From: Deltaproteobacteria bacterium
Lineage (GTDB): Bacteria; Myxococcota; B64-G9
Length of the DNA: 64,000 bases
Reading direction: 5' to 3'
Assembly (NCBI GenBank): GCA_016935365.1
Contig: JAFGRB010000424.1
Coordinates: forward strand, 23,520-87,519
Shown one piece after another: positions 36,302 through 46,182 of the stretch. Numbering within the stretch: the first letter of the stretch is position 1; the number at the start of each line of letters is the position of its first letter. The position numbers and the translations under genes are program-made. Below the pieces are notes generated by a model. The model ran no database searches. It was not told where the DNA came from and saw only the letters and a list, made by a program, of their open reading frames with translations.

Positions 36302-38316
36302 GCCTCGTCCACCTCGGCCAGCGCGGCCGCGATCCGCTCGTCGTCAGCGGTCTCGGGCAAGGTGAGCCGCAGGCCCGGATCCCGGTCCATGGCCTGCCTG
36401 GCCGTCCACACGGCTCCCGGGTTGGCGGCCCAGGCCCGCCTGGCGATGCCGTTGTGGACGTCCCAGGGGATCATGCGGGAGAGCCGCTGCTCGGCCTCCT
36501 GGCTGCCGTCGAGCACCAGGCCGAAGCCTCCGTTGATCACCTCGCCCCAGCCCACGCCGCCGCCATTGTGCAGGCTGACCCAGGTAGCGCCCCGGAAGGC
36601 ATCGCCGATGACGTTGTGCACGGCCATGTCGGCGGTCAGCTGGCTTCCGTCGTGGATATTGGCCGTCTCGCGATACGGTGAGTCCGTTCCGCCCACGTCG
36701 TGGTGGTCGCGACCCAGCACGATGGGCGCGGAGACCTCTCCTCTGGCGATGGCCCGGTTGAAGGCGTGCGCGATGGCCACCCGGCCGCTAGCGTGGGTGT
36801 ATACGATGCGGGCCTGGGAGCCTACCACCAGCTCGTTCTCGCCGGCCTGGCGGATCCAGCGCAGGTTGTCCCGCATCTGCTGCTCGATCTCCAGCGGCGA
36901 TTCGGATGCCATCTCCTCGATCAGATCGCCGGCGATGCGATCGGTCAGCTGCAGGTCGGACGGCTCGCCGCTGGTGCAGACCCAGCGGAAGGGGCCGAAT
37001 CCGTAGTCGAAGCACATCGGCCCCATGATGTCCTCGACGTAGGACGGGTAGCGGAAACGGCCATCCGCCAGCTTGACCGGAGCACCGGCGCGGTGGCTCT
37101 CGAGCAGGAAGGCGTTGCCGTAGTCCCAGAAGGCCATGCCGCGTTTGGCCATCGCGTCGATGGCCTCGACCTGCCGGCACAAAGAGGCCTGAACCGCCTC
37201 TTTGAACCCGATCGGATCGGCGGTCATCATGCGCCTGGCGTTCTCCAGGCTCATACCCGCCGGGTAGTAACCGCCCGAGTAGGGCAGGTGCAGCGAGGTC
37301 TGGTCCGAGCCCAGCTCTATCTCCACGCCGGCCTCGACCAGCCGCTCCCACAGGTCGACCACGTTGCCCGAGTATGCGATCGAGACGGGCGCGGCGTCCT
37401 TGCGCGCGCGCTCGATGCGCACGAGCAGCCGGTCCAGATCGCTCTCGACTTCCATGACCCAGCCTTGCTCGCGGCGCTTGGAGATGGCCAGGGGATCGAT
37501 CTCGGCGATCAAGCCCACGGCGCCGGCGATGACCGATGCCTTGGCCTGGGCGCCGCTCATGCCGCCCAGCCCAGAGCTCACGAAGAGCTTGCCGGCCAGG
37601 CTGTCGGCGCCCAGGTAACGCCGCGCGGCGTTGAGCAGGGTGATCGTCGTGCCGTGAACGATGCCCTGCGGGCCGATATACATGAAGCTACCGGCCGTCA
37701 TCTGCCCGTAAGAGGTGACGCCCAGAGCGGCCAGCCGGTCGTAGTCCTCGGGGCTCGAGTAGTTCGGGATCACCATGCCGCAGGTCAGCACCAGCCGCGG
37801 CGCGTCCGGGTGGGAGGGGAAGAGCCCCAGCGGGTGGCCCGAGTAGAGCACCAGGGTTTGCTCGTCGCTCATCTCGGACAAGTACTTCATGGTCAAGAGG
37901 TACTGCGCCCAGTTCTGGAACACGGTGCCGTTTCCGCCGTAGGTGATGAGCTCGTGGGGGTGCTGGGCGACGGCCGGATCCAGGTTGTTCTGGATCATGA
38001 GCATGATGGCTGCAGCCGCTCGGCTGCGAGCCGGGTACGCGTCTATCGGCCTGGCGTGCATGGTGTAGGCGGGGCGAAATCGGCGCATGTAGATCCGCCC
38101 GTCCGTGCAGAGCTCCCGGGCGAACTCCGGCGCGAGCTGGGGGTGGAGATCGCGCGAGAAGTACCGCAGCGCGTTTCTCAGCGCCTGCTGGCGCGCTGCC
38201 GGCCCCAGCACCTGCCGGCGGACCGGAGCGTGCGAGACGTCGGGATCGTCCGGCGGCAGAGGCGGAAGCGTATCCGGGATCCCCTGGCGGACCAGCTCCT
38301 GAAAGGATGGGCTCAT
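36298..38316 (-). CDS. hutU: urocanate hydratase, long form
   Basis: Converts urocanate to imidazolone propionate in histidine breakdown, with tightly bound NAD+. Signatures: TYGGNGTVFQNWAQYL near residue 120, YIGPQGIVHGT, SSGLGGMSGAQAKA and GSDQTSLHLPYSGGYYP. The protein has 672 residues, about 115 more than typical proteobacterial HutU and close to the long form known from eukaryotes and some bacteria. ATG 38316 follows GAGGTG; the upstream GTG 38325 is less likely. hutH, hutI and hutG are not in the window; the partner is instead a secreted C26-type hydrolase overlapping by 4 nt. Confidence 0.92.
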   Translation of the reverse strand: MSPSFQELVRQGIPDTLPPLPPDDPDVSHAPVRRQVLGPAARQQALRNALRYFSRDLHPQLAPEFARELCTDGRIYMRRFRPAYTMHARPIDAYPARSRAAAAIMLMIQNNLDPAVAQHPHELITYGGNGTVFQNWAQYLLTMKYLSEMSDEQTLVLYSGHPLGLFPSHPDAPRLVLTCGMVIPNYSSPEDYDRLAALGVTSYGQMTAGSFMYIGPQGIVHGTTITLLNAARRYLGADSLAGKLFVSSGLGGMSGAQAKASVIAGAVGLIAEIDPLAISKRREQGWVMEVESDLDRLLVRIERARKDAAPVSIAYSGNVVDLWERLVEAGVEIELGSDQTSLHLPYSGGYYPAGMSLENARRMMTADPIGFKEAVQASLCRQVEAIDAMAKRGMAFWDYGNAFLLESHRAGAPVKLADGRFRYPSYVEDIMGPMCFDYGFGPFRWVCTSGEPSDLQLTDRIAGDLIEEMASESPLEIEQQMRDNLRWIRQAGENELVVGSQARIVYTHASGRVAIAHAFNRAIARGEVSAPIVLGRDHHDVGGTDSPYRETANIHDGSQLTADMAVHNVIGDAFRGATWVSLHNGGGVGWGEVINGGFGLVLDGSQEAEQRLSRMIPWDVHNGIARRAWAANPGAVWTARQAMDRDPGLRLTLPETADDERIAAALAEVDEA

Positions 38317-38437
38317 GGCGTGCACCTCGCTGCGGGTTTGAACCCCTCAAAAAGAACGCCGACCAGCCCGCAAGTCAAGCGGGGATCGGGCTGGCGCCCG
38401 CTCTTGACAGAATCCTGGGCGGGGATACGATGGGCTC

Positions 38438-39007
38438 GTGTTCGCTGCAGATGCCAATCCGACCGGCTTCTCCGTGGATGAGTGGGGGCTCGTCTCGTTG
38501 CCCATGGAGGACATGGCCCAGGAGCTCGACGCCAGCGGGGAGGACGCATTCCGCGAGAAGTACACTTGCGGTTTTCTGGTCTTGCTGCAGGGGCCCCCGC
38601 GCAAGGACGAGTGGATCGACCTGAAGACCAGCGAGTCCTCGGCGCCGGATCTACCACCGCTGCGAAAGTTCGAGCACCAGCGGGCCATCCCGCTGGTCAA
38701 CTCCGACCGCAATGCCTTCGATTCCAAGATCATGGTGGGCCGGGCGCGCAACAACGACATCGTCATCCGGGCTCCCAAGATATCCAAGCTGCACAGCGCT
38801 TTCATCCCCGATGGCCAGGGCGGCTACGCCCTCGTCGACATGGGCTCTCGAAACGGCACCATCGTCAACGGCAAGCGCCTGGGCCGCAAGGAGCAGGCCC
38901 AGCTGGCGAGCGGTGACATCATCCTCTTCTGGCGCTATATGTTCCTGTACGTGGACCAGGAGAACATGCTGGCCAGGCTCAAGGATCGCGAGATTCCGGA
39001 GCCCTGA
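38438..39007 (+). CDS. FHA-domain protein
   Basis: A 189-residue cytoplasmic protein. The C-terminal 100 residues are a forkhead-associated domain that binds phosphothreonine peptides: IMVGRARNNDIVI, KISKLHSAF, and MGSRNGTIVNGKRL carry the conserved Arg, Ser/His and Asn. The N-terminal 80 residues (MEDMAQELDASGEDAFREKY) are not assignable. Start is GTG 38438. FHA proteins usually work with Ser/Thr kinases, abundant in myxobacteria, but none is adjacent. The 3' end overlaps the convergent MYXO-CTERM gene by 29 nt. Confidence 0.85.
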   Translation: MFAADANPTGFSVDEWGLVSLPMEDMAQELDASGEDAFREKYTCGFLVLLQGPPRKDEWIDLKTSESSAPDLPPLRKFEHQRAIPLVNSDRNAFDSKIMVGRARNNDIVIRAPKISKLHSAFIPDGQGGYALVDMGSRNGTIVNGKRLGRKEQAQLASGDIILFWRYMFLYVDQENMLARLKDREIPEP

Positions 39008-40391
39008 GTCCGGCGCGCCTCCGTCTCCCTGCCGCCAGGCCGAGCAGCAGAAGGCCCAGGCCGACCTCTGACCGGCCGCTCGCCGCGCAGCTGCAGCCTC
39101 CCTCGATCACGAGCTGCTCGTCGGCGCCGGGCGCATCATCGGCGCCCGCGTCCTGGGGGCCGGCGTCCGGCGTGCCCCCATCGGCCTCCCCATCCATGCC
39201 TCCGTCGGGCGGAGACTGGCAGGCGGCCGGCTCGTCGATCTGTCCATCGCAGTCGTTGTCCAGCCCGTCGCAGCGGGTCTCCTCGGACTCGTAGTCATCG
39301 CCGTACTCGCCGGCCGAGCAGGCCAGCCAGCCGCTCTGACCCCCGCAGCGCTGCACGCTGCCGGCGCAGACGCCTTCCTGCAGTGCGCAGCCGGGCGGGC
39401 TCAGGTCGCCCGCCTCGTCGGTATGCGCGTCGCAGTCGTTGTCGAATCCGTCGCAGACCTCTTCCGTCGGCAGCACACCCGAGCACTCGCTCCAGTTGCC
39501 GTCGGCGTCGCAGACCTGCTCGCCGGCCACGCACTCGCCCTCGTCGGTGGAGCAAGCCACGCGCTCCCCCTCCGTACAACAGCCGGGCAGCGCCTCGTCG
39601 ACCGAGCCATCGCAGTCGTTGTCCAGCCCGTCGCAGCGCGTCTCGTCGGCCTCGTAGTCTGCGCCGTAGTCGCACTCGCCCCAGCCGCTCTGGCCGAGGC
39701 AAGGACGGGTCGCCCCCTGGCAGACCCCGAGCCGGCGCTCGCAGGCCGGGCCCTCGAGATCCTCGTCCGTCGCGTCGTCGCAGTCGTTATCCAGCCCGTC
39801 GCAGCGGGTCTCGTCTCGCTCGTAGTCCGCACCGTAGTCGCCTGCGGTGCAGGCCTGCCAGCCGGACGCCCCGGCGCAGGGCTGCGTCGAGCCCGAGCAG
39901 ACGCCGCGCTGCTCCGCGCAGTCGGGCGCGTCCAGGTTCTCGTCGGTCTGGCTGTCGCAGTCGTTGTCGAATCCGTCGCAGAGCGACGAGCCGTCCTCGG
40001 TCACCGGGCCACAATCGCTGTCCTGACAATCGGTCAGCCCGTCGCTGTCGTCGTCGACGAGGTTTCCGCAGATCTCCTCCGGCACCGTGTGGTGGACCTC
40101 CTCCGCCCACGCGCTCTCGTTGCTCGCCAGGTCCACGGCCAGCACCGAGAAGACATAGGTCTGGCCGTTTTGCAGATCGTCGATTCGGGCCGTGGTGACG
40201 GTCGAGCCCACCGAGAAGCCGTCGGTGTAGTCACCGGGTGGATCGATGCCGTAGCCGACCCTGTAGCCGCGCAGGGTCTCCGGCTGGTCGTAGATGTCGA
40301 GCGTGACCGGGTCCCAGTCGAGGATCACCGACTGAGCGAGGGCTTCGCCGGTGAGCAGCGAGCAGGCCAGGACGATAGCGGGTATGCGCAT
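38979..40391 (-). CDS. secreted fibronectin/MopE-repeat protein with MYXO-CTERM tail
   Basis: A 470-residue surface protein. ATG 40391 follows GGGAGATGG; the signal peptide is cleaved near LTGEALAQS. Residues 20-120 are a fibronectin type III domain. Then come MopE-type putative metal-binding repeats with the core ETRCDGLDNDCDGxxDE, alternating with Cys-containing spacers (QRGVCSGSTQPCAGASGWQAC). The Asp-rich linker ends in GGCSCAASGRSE, a hydrophobic helix and RRRR, a MYXO-CTERM sorting tail. Probably a metal-binding, disulfide-rich surface protein. Its end overlaps the FHA gene by 29 nt on the other strand. Confidence 0.85.
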   Translation of the reverse strand: MRIPAIVLACSLLTGEALAQSVILDWDPVTLDIYDQPETLRGYRVGYGIDPPGDYTDGFSVGSTVTTARIDDLQNGQTYVFSVLAVDLASNESAWAEEVHHTVPEEICGNLVDDDSDGLTDCQDSDCGPVTEDGSSLCDGFDNDCDSQTDENLDAPDCAEQRGVCSGSTQPCAGASGWQACTAGDYGADYERDETRCDGLDNDCDDATDEDLEGPACERRLGVCQGATRPCLGQSGWGECDYGADYEADETRCDGLDNDCDGSVDEALPGCCTEGERVACSTDEGECVAGEQVCDADGNWSECSGVLPTEEVCDGFDNDCDAHTDEAGDLSPPGCALQEGVCAGSVQRCGGQSGWLACSAGEYGDDYESEETRCDGLDNDCDGQIDEPAACQSPPDGGMDGEADGGTPDAGPQDAGADDAPGADEQLVIEGGCSCAASGRSEVGLGLLLLGLAAGRRRRAGLRAPESRDP

Positions 40392-40443
40392 GGGCCATCT
40401 CCCGAGTCGAGATGTCTCATTATACACCAGAGGAGACAGGGCG

Positions 40444-40520
40444 CTAGTCCTGAAACGACCGCCCTTCGGGCGGCCAGCCCTGAAAACAAACGCGGTTTGG
40501 AAACCGCGCTTGTTTTAGGG

Positions 40521-40524
<4 letters not shown>
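40444..40524. repeat. CTAG-bounded hairpin element, internally deleted copy
   Basis: An 81-bp relative of the element at 8028-8207, in inverted orientation. CTAG occurs at 40444-40447 and 40521-40524. It keeps two hairpins: 40457-40474 (CCGCCC/GGGCGG with a TTC loop) and 40478-40520 (arms CCCTGAAAACAAACGCGG and CCGCGCTTGTTTTAGGG), whose sequence nearly equals the first hairpin of the 8028 copy. The three other hairpins are missing, joined cleanly at a GTTT shared by both parts, as expected of an internal deletion. The right CTAG supplies the TAG stop of the SpoIID-like gene. Confidence 0.82.
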
Positions 40525-41867
<1,343 letters not shown>

Positions 41868-41923
41868 GCGCTCTCCACGAGCCCGGAAGAGCCCAGGCCG
41901 CGGATGAAGGACCGGATTTGCGC

Positions 41924-42052
41924 TCAGCTGTCCTGCGCGCCGTCTCCGGCACTGCGCTTCTTGCGCGAGGCCTTGTTGGCGCGCGGGCGGGTTCTGCCGA
42001 ACGAGTGCCGGAAACGTTTGCCCTTGGCCGATCTGCGATCACCCTTGCCCAT
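41924..42052 (-). CDS. small ribosomal protein bTHX
   Basis: A 42-residue, strongly basic protein starting MGKGDRRSAKGKRF and continuing RHSFGRTRPRANKASRKKR. This is the pattern of the 30S-associated THX peptide (MGKGDxx...GKxxxxxxGxxRP), which fills a cavity at the head of the small subunit in some bacteria. ATG 42052 follows GAGGAG by 6 nt. It lies between the GT4 and SpoIID-like genes on the same strand. Its small size makes it easily missed. Confidence 0.85.
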   Translation of the reverse strand: MGKGDRRSAKGKRFRHSFGRTRPRANKASRKKRSAGDGAQDS

Positions 42053-42137
42053 CTTCGACTCCTCGATACGCGGCCGGATGGCCGGAGTGCTCTGCATAGC
42101 ACGGGTGGCCGCTGCGTGTCGATAGGCATCACGGCAT

Positions 42138-43289
42138 TCAGGCGAGCTCCCCGAGTAGGTGTGCGATCTCGCCCGCGCGCCCATCCCAGAGGTGCTGGCT
42201 ACGGGCCTGCTCGGCCGCGGTGCGGCCCAGGCGGATTGCCAGATCGGGCTCGGCCAGCAGGCGCTCGATGGCTGCAGCCAGGGCGGGCACATCGCCCGGC
42301 TCGCAGAGAAGCCCGCTGTGGCCGTGCTCGATGAGCTCGGCCTGCCCACCGGCTCGCGTGGCGACCACGGCGAGCCCGAAGAGCATGCCCTCGAGCGCGC
42401 TCTGGCCGAAAGTCTCGAAGCGCCCCGGGCAGACGAGCATCGAGGCTCGGAGGAGCTGGTTCGCGAGCGCCTCTCGGTCGAGCCAGCCGACAAACGCGAC
42501 CCGTTCTCGGGCTGGCTCTGGAAGTCTGTCCATGAGCCGTCGCCGCCAGCGCATCTCGGAGCGGGGCCGATCCGGGACTCCGCCCGCGACGACGAGCCGC
42601 GCCTGCTTGCTCTCGGACAGGATCGCAAAGGCATCCAAGAGGTCGAAGGTGCCCTTGAGGTCTGCGAAGCGCCCCGTGTAGAGCAGCGGTCCCGCGGCGC
42701 AGGCTCCGCGGGCGTGGCTGTCCGCAGAGCGCGCGGCCTCGGCGCTGTCTCGTATCCCCGGCCTGCATAGCCGGATGCGATCCGCCTGCTCCGGGAAGGC
42801 GCCGACCAGGATTTGCTCGGCCGCCCTCGAGCCGACAGCGATCCGATCGGCGCGCGAGACCGCACGCATCTCGTCCAGCGCGCTCCGGGTAGGCCGCTCG
42901 AGCCCGTGCAGGCGGTCCTGGTGGCCCTGGAGCGCGTGCAAGAACAGCAGCGATCGCAGCTCCGCGCGCCGCGCTCGGAGCTGCTCGGCCAGCGCCCAGA
43001 GCATGGCGTGGTGCACGCAGACGACCTCCGGCCCGAACTCGAAAGCGAAGCGAAGCGCCCGATCGGGTGCATCTCCACCCCGGACGCGCAGCACGCGTGC
43101 GCCGTCCTCGCGCAGAATCACCGGCGCTGCCGTACCGGGCCGGCTGCAGGGTCGGTACCCGTCGAAGGAGATCGCAGCGCACTCGACCCCATCCAGCGCG
43201 CAGCAGGCCTGCAGCAGGCCATCGACAGCGATCGAGATGCCGCCGGTGACCGCCGGCAGCAGGTCACGGGTGATGTGGAGTACGCGCAT
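42138..43289 (-). CDS. family 4 glycosyltransferase (GT-B fold)
   Basis: A 383-residue cytoplasmic glycosyltransferase using a nucleotide sugar. The N-terminal half opens VLHITRDLLPAVTGGISIAVDGLL, the GG loop of GT4 enzymes. The C-terminal half carries LLYTGRFADLKGTFDLLDAF and the donor-binding E-x7-E region SALEGMLFGLAVVATRAGGQAEL. The acceptor is unknown. ATG 43289 has no strong ribosome binding site visible. The hairpin element at 43299 lies directly upstream and may overlap its promoter. Confidence 0.88.
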   Translation of the reverse strand: MRVLHITRDLLPAVTGGISIAVDGLLQACCALDGVECAAISFDGYRPCSRPGTAAPVILREDGARVLRVRGGDAPDRALRFAFEFGPEVVCVHHAMLWALAEQLRARRAELRSLLFLHALQGHQDRLHGLERPTRSALDEMRAVSRADRIAVGSRAAEQILVGAFPEQADRIRLCRPGIRDSAEAARSADSHARGACAAGPLLYTGRFADLKGTFDLLDAFAILSESKQARLVVAGGVPDRPRSEMRWRRRLMDRLPEPARERVAFVGWLDREALANQLLRASMLVCPGRFETFGQSALEGMLFGLAVVATRAGGQAELIEHGHSGLLCEPGDVPALAAAIERLLAEPDLAIRLGRTAAEQARSQHLWDGRAGEIAHLLGELA

Positions 43290-43298
43290 GCGGTCATT

Positions 43299-43430
43299 CT
43301 AGTCCTGAAACAAGCGCAACGCGCTTGTTTCAGGACGAATCATCTATCAGGGGGCTTTCGCAAAGCCCCCTCTGCTGGAATTCCATTCCAGCAGCTTCAC
43401 CCCAATACGACCGCCCTGCGGGCGTCCAGC
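43299..43430. repeat. CTAG-bounded hairpin element, third copy, one end degenerate
   Basis: Inverted relative to the 8028-8207 copy. It begins with CTAG at 43299, then a perfect 33-nt palindrome (43303-43335; arm TCCTGAAACAAGCGC), a GGGGGC/GCCCCC hairpin (43350-43370), a CTGCTGGAA/TTCCAGCAG hairpin (43372-43394), the shared spacer GCTTCACCCCAATACG, and the GCCC/GGGC hairpin (43409-43427). Loop bases differ from the 8028 copy while the stems are kept. The fifth hairpin and outer CTAG cannot be recognised; divergent sequence continues to about 43460. Confidence 0.8.
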
Positions 43431-43473
43431 CATGGACTTGCATTCCAGCGCGGTCTGATGCTTGCATGGAGTC

Positions 43474-44856
43474 ATGCTCAGGCGGCTCTCGATCGGCGTG
43501 GCGCTCGTGTGGATCGGATGCGCGCCGGGCAAGGAAGACGAGCTGGCACCGCCGTCGGGCGTTTCGGTGGACGAGGCCATCTGCCTGGCCGCGACCCTGC
43601 CGGGAGGAGACGGCGATTCGGATCGCGCGCGGCGAGCGCAGCGCATCGATCTCGCCATCCAGGCTCGGGTGCGCGCATTTCGCTGGGAGCTGCCATGGAG
43701 CCGGATCGAGCCGCAAGCCGGCGAGCTGGACTTCAGCTCCTACGATCGGGTGGTGGACAGCCTGCACGAGGCACAGATCGACTACCTGGGGCTGCTCAGC
43801 TACGGCAATCCCTGGGCCAGCTCGGCCACGAGCTCCAACGACAAGTTCCCCCCGGACGATCCGGCCGACTTCGCGGCCTATGTCCGCGCTGCGGTGTCCA
43901 GATACCGCGATCGCGTCTCTCGCTGGGAGGTGTGGAACGAGCAGAACGCGGGCTATCGGTTCTGGCTCCCCGAGTCGGATCCCGCGGCGTATGCCGAGTT
44001 GCTCGAGGCGGCCAGCGCGGCGGCCAGGGAGGCGGATCCCGGATGTACGGTCGCATATGGCGGGACCTTCTTCGCGCCCCAGGGCATCCAGGGCGCGGTC
44101 GATTTCATCGAGGCCAGCTATCGGGCCGCGCCCGCGCTCGGCGAGAGCTTCGACGCCATGGCCTTTCATCCCTACATGCTCTACCCGCCTGCCGTGCCGC
44201 CCGAGAGCAAGCAAGCCCTGCCGCCCTTCGATTACCTGGAACAGCGAAGCCTGGTGGAGATGATCCGGGACGTGCGAGCAGTGCTGGCCGCACACGGGGA
44301 CGGAGACAAGGCGATCTGGATCACCGAGCTGGGCTGGCCCGAGTTCGAGACCGTGCCGGCCGATCTCCAGGCCGCCTGGCTGGCGCGGGCGTACCTGCTC
44401 GCGCTGTCCGAGGGCGTCGAGCTGATCTGCTGGTACACCCTGCAGGACTCGAGCGGTCACGACGCACCGTGGGAGGATTGCTTCGGGCTCGTGCGCGGCG
44501 ACGCCGACCCGCTCGCCCCGCCGGAGCCCGAGCGCAAGCCGGCCTTTCACGCCCTGGCAACGCTCGCCCAGACCCTCGCCGGGATGCGCTTCGATGCGGA
44601 CCTGACAGCCGAGGCGGGGCTCGGGGTCGGCGCGCATCTGCTGCGCTTCGCGGCACCCGATCGCAGCCGGCAGGTGCTGGCCGCCTGGAGCAGCGCGGAG
44701 CCGGTCCGCGTCGAGCTCTTTCCGAGCCTGCCCGGATACGCTTTCGAGGGTGCCGTGGGCCTGCTTGGAGAGCCGCAGCCGCTCGAGGCAGGACCGTCAG
44801 CCGAGATCGAGCTGGGGCCCGACGTGATCTACCTGCTGGAGCGGGCGCGGGACTGA
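43474..44856 (+). CDS. exported glycoside hydrolase of the (beta/alpha)8 clan A type
   Basis: A lipoprotein (lipobox VWIGC) of 460 residues. The barrel carries the clan-A pair: RWEVWNEQN with the acid/base Glu after Asn, and WITELGWPEF with the likely nucleophile Glu, as in GH5/GH39-like enzymes. A C-terminal beta domain follows (AAWSSAEPVRVELFPSLPG). The substrate is a beta-linked glycan of unknown type. I chose ATG 43474, which begins the signal peptide; TTG 43462 is an alternative. The gene starts just beyond the degenerate end of a hairpin element. Confidence 0.8.
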   Translation: MLRRLSIGVALVWIGCAPGKEDELAPPSGVSVDEAICLAATLPGGDGDSDRARRAQRIDLAIQARVRAFRWELPWSRIEPQAGELDFSSYDRVVDSLHEAQIDYLGLLSYGNPWASSATSSNDKFPPDDPADFAAYVRAAVSRYRDRVSRWEVWNEQNAGYRFWLPESDPAAYAELLEAASAAAREADPGCTVAYGGTFFAPQGIQGAVDFIEASYRAAPALGESFDAMAFHPYMLYPPAVPPESKQALPPFDYLEQRSLVEMIRDVRAVLAAHGDGDKAIWITELGWPEFETVPADLQAAWLARAYLLALSEGVELICWYTLQDSSGHDAPWEDCFGLVRGDADPLAPPEPERKPAFHALATLAQTLAGMRFDADLTAEAGLGVGAHLLRFAAPDRSRQVLAAWSSAEPVRVELFPSLPGYAFEGAVGLLGEPQPLEAGPSAEIELGPDVIYLLERARD

Positions 44857-44874
44857 ACAGGCCGAGAGGAGCGC

Positions 44875-46182
44875 TCAGGGCGTCCAGACGAGCTCTGCCA
44901 GGACACCGGCCCGCAGCACATCCGTCCCGTTCACGAGGTTGACATCGAACAGCAGCAAGTCGTGTCCCTGGTCGAAGCGGTTCACGCCCTCGGGCTCGAA
45001 GCAGACCAGCTCGTCGCCGGGAGAGAGCTTGCTGTCCCCATCCCGGTCTTCGAGCCGGATGGCGCGCGGATGGGTGAAGATGAGCACCACCTGTCCGGGG
45101 CCGAAGACCCAGACCTGGATCTCGTCCATGGCGTAGCGCTTCTCGCCGCTATCGTATCGGATGTGGAACAGCTCGTCGGGGCCCGGTCCCAGCTCGTCGG
45201 CCGCATCGGACAGGGAGAAGCCGTTGTCCGTACGGCCATCGCAGGGCCACCAGGCGGGCGGCCTGGCGGTCAGGTCCCAGTCGGGCTGGGTGCAGGCCGT
45301 GAGATCATGGCAGCCGGCGAGCTCGTAGCGCCGGGTGTGCGCGCAGTAGGCCTCGGGATCCAGCACGTACTCCAGGCTGTTACGATGGTGGCAGATGATC
45401 TCGCGATCGGCTGGCGGCGGCTCGGCCGGATAGCTGCTCGTCACGGGCGCGGGCTCGCAGATGAGCTGGCGTACGGACTCCGAGTCGTCGAACCGCAAGG
45501 TGATCGTGGTCTGCTCGATGGGTGCGAGCTCGCAGATCACACCCCGGTCCCAGTCGTAGGCGAGCCGGATCTCCGAAAAGCCGTTTTCGGGCTCGGGGCA
45601 GGCGAGCGCAGCGAAGAGCTTCCAGGCCGGCGAGAGGAGCCCTTCCCGGTAGACGATGAGCCGTGTGCCGTCCTCGAACGAGGAGGCCAGCACCTGGTCC
45701 GCGCTGTGCCGCTCGCCCGGCTCGACCAGGCCGAGCTGCCCGTCGCCATCCCCGTCCTCGTAGACGACCAGGATGCCGTATCCAAAACGCTCTCCGGCTG
45801 GGCCGGACAGGACGGCCGGATCGGGCAGGCGGTGCAAGGGCACGTCGAAGGCCGCCGGGAAGGCCGCCTGGATGGGGATGGAGTTGGATGTATGGGCGGG
45901 CCGGAAATCGCTCGGCGAGGCGCAGGCGAAGATCTCCCCGGGCTCTTCTGCGCGCACCAGGCAATCCAGGAGCTCCTGGGGCAGGGTCTCCCAGATCATC
46001 GACGCCCGCAGGCGCTCCGGGTCGACGCCTGTCGGCAGCTCGCCTTCGATCCGACCCTCGATCACGGCCAGGGGATCGCCCAGGTCGGTGACAGAGTGGA
46101 CACCCTGGCCGCACGCGGTCCCGAGCAGGACCAGCAGCGCCCACGGAAGCGGCCACAGGCGCTCGGCGCGGCTAGAACACAT
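44875..46182 (-). CDS. lipoprotein of unknown function, last gene of the sigma-caspase operon
   Basis: ATG 46182 overlaps the end of the caspase gene by 11 nt and opens a signal peptide with lipobox GTAC (LLVLLGTACGQ). The mature part (about 410 residues) has eight or more Cys, two Asp-rich loops resembling calcium-binding sites (YEDGDGDGQLGLVE and DRDGDSKLSPGDE), and mostly beta-type sequence. I recognise no family. By position and overlap it belongs to the same transcript as the ECF sigma factor, its regulator and the caspase. Confidence 0.7.
   Translation of the reverse strand: MCSSRAERLWPLPWALLVLLGTACGQGVHSVTDLGDPLAVIEGRIEGELPTGVDPERLRASMIWETLPQELLDCLVRAEEPGEIFACASPSDFRPAHTSNSIPIQAAFPAAFDVPLHRLPDPAVLSGPAGERFGYGILVVYEDGDGDGQLGLVEPGERHSADQVLASSFEDGTRLIVYREGLLSPAWKLFAALACPEPENGFSEIRLAYDWDRGVICELAPIEQTTITLRFDDSESVRQLICEPAPVTSSYPAEPPPADREIICHHRNSLEYVLDPEAYCAHTRRYELAGCHDLTACTQPDWDLTARPPAWWPCDGRTDNGFSLSDAADELGPGPDELFHIRYDSGEKRYAMDEIQVWVFGPGQVVLIFTHPRAIRLEDRDGDSKLSPGDELVCFEPEGVNRFDQGHDLLLFDVNLVNGTDVLRAGVLAELVWTP

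Noticed and set aside
39226..39990. Repeated GTCGCAGTCGTTGTC-like motifs on the plus strand as possible DNA repeats
   Set aside because: They are the codons of the MopE-type repeats (CDGLDNDCD) of the minus-strand MYXO-CTERM protein, not an independent repeat.
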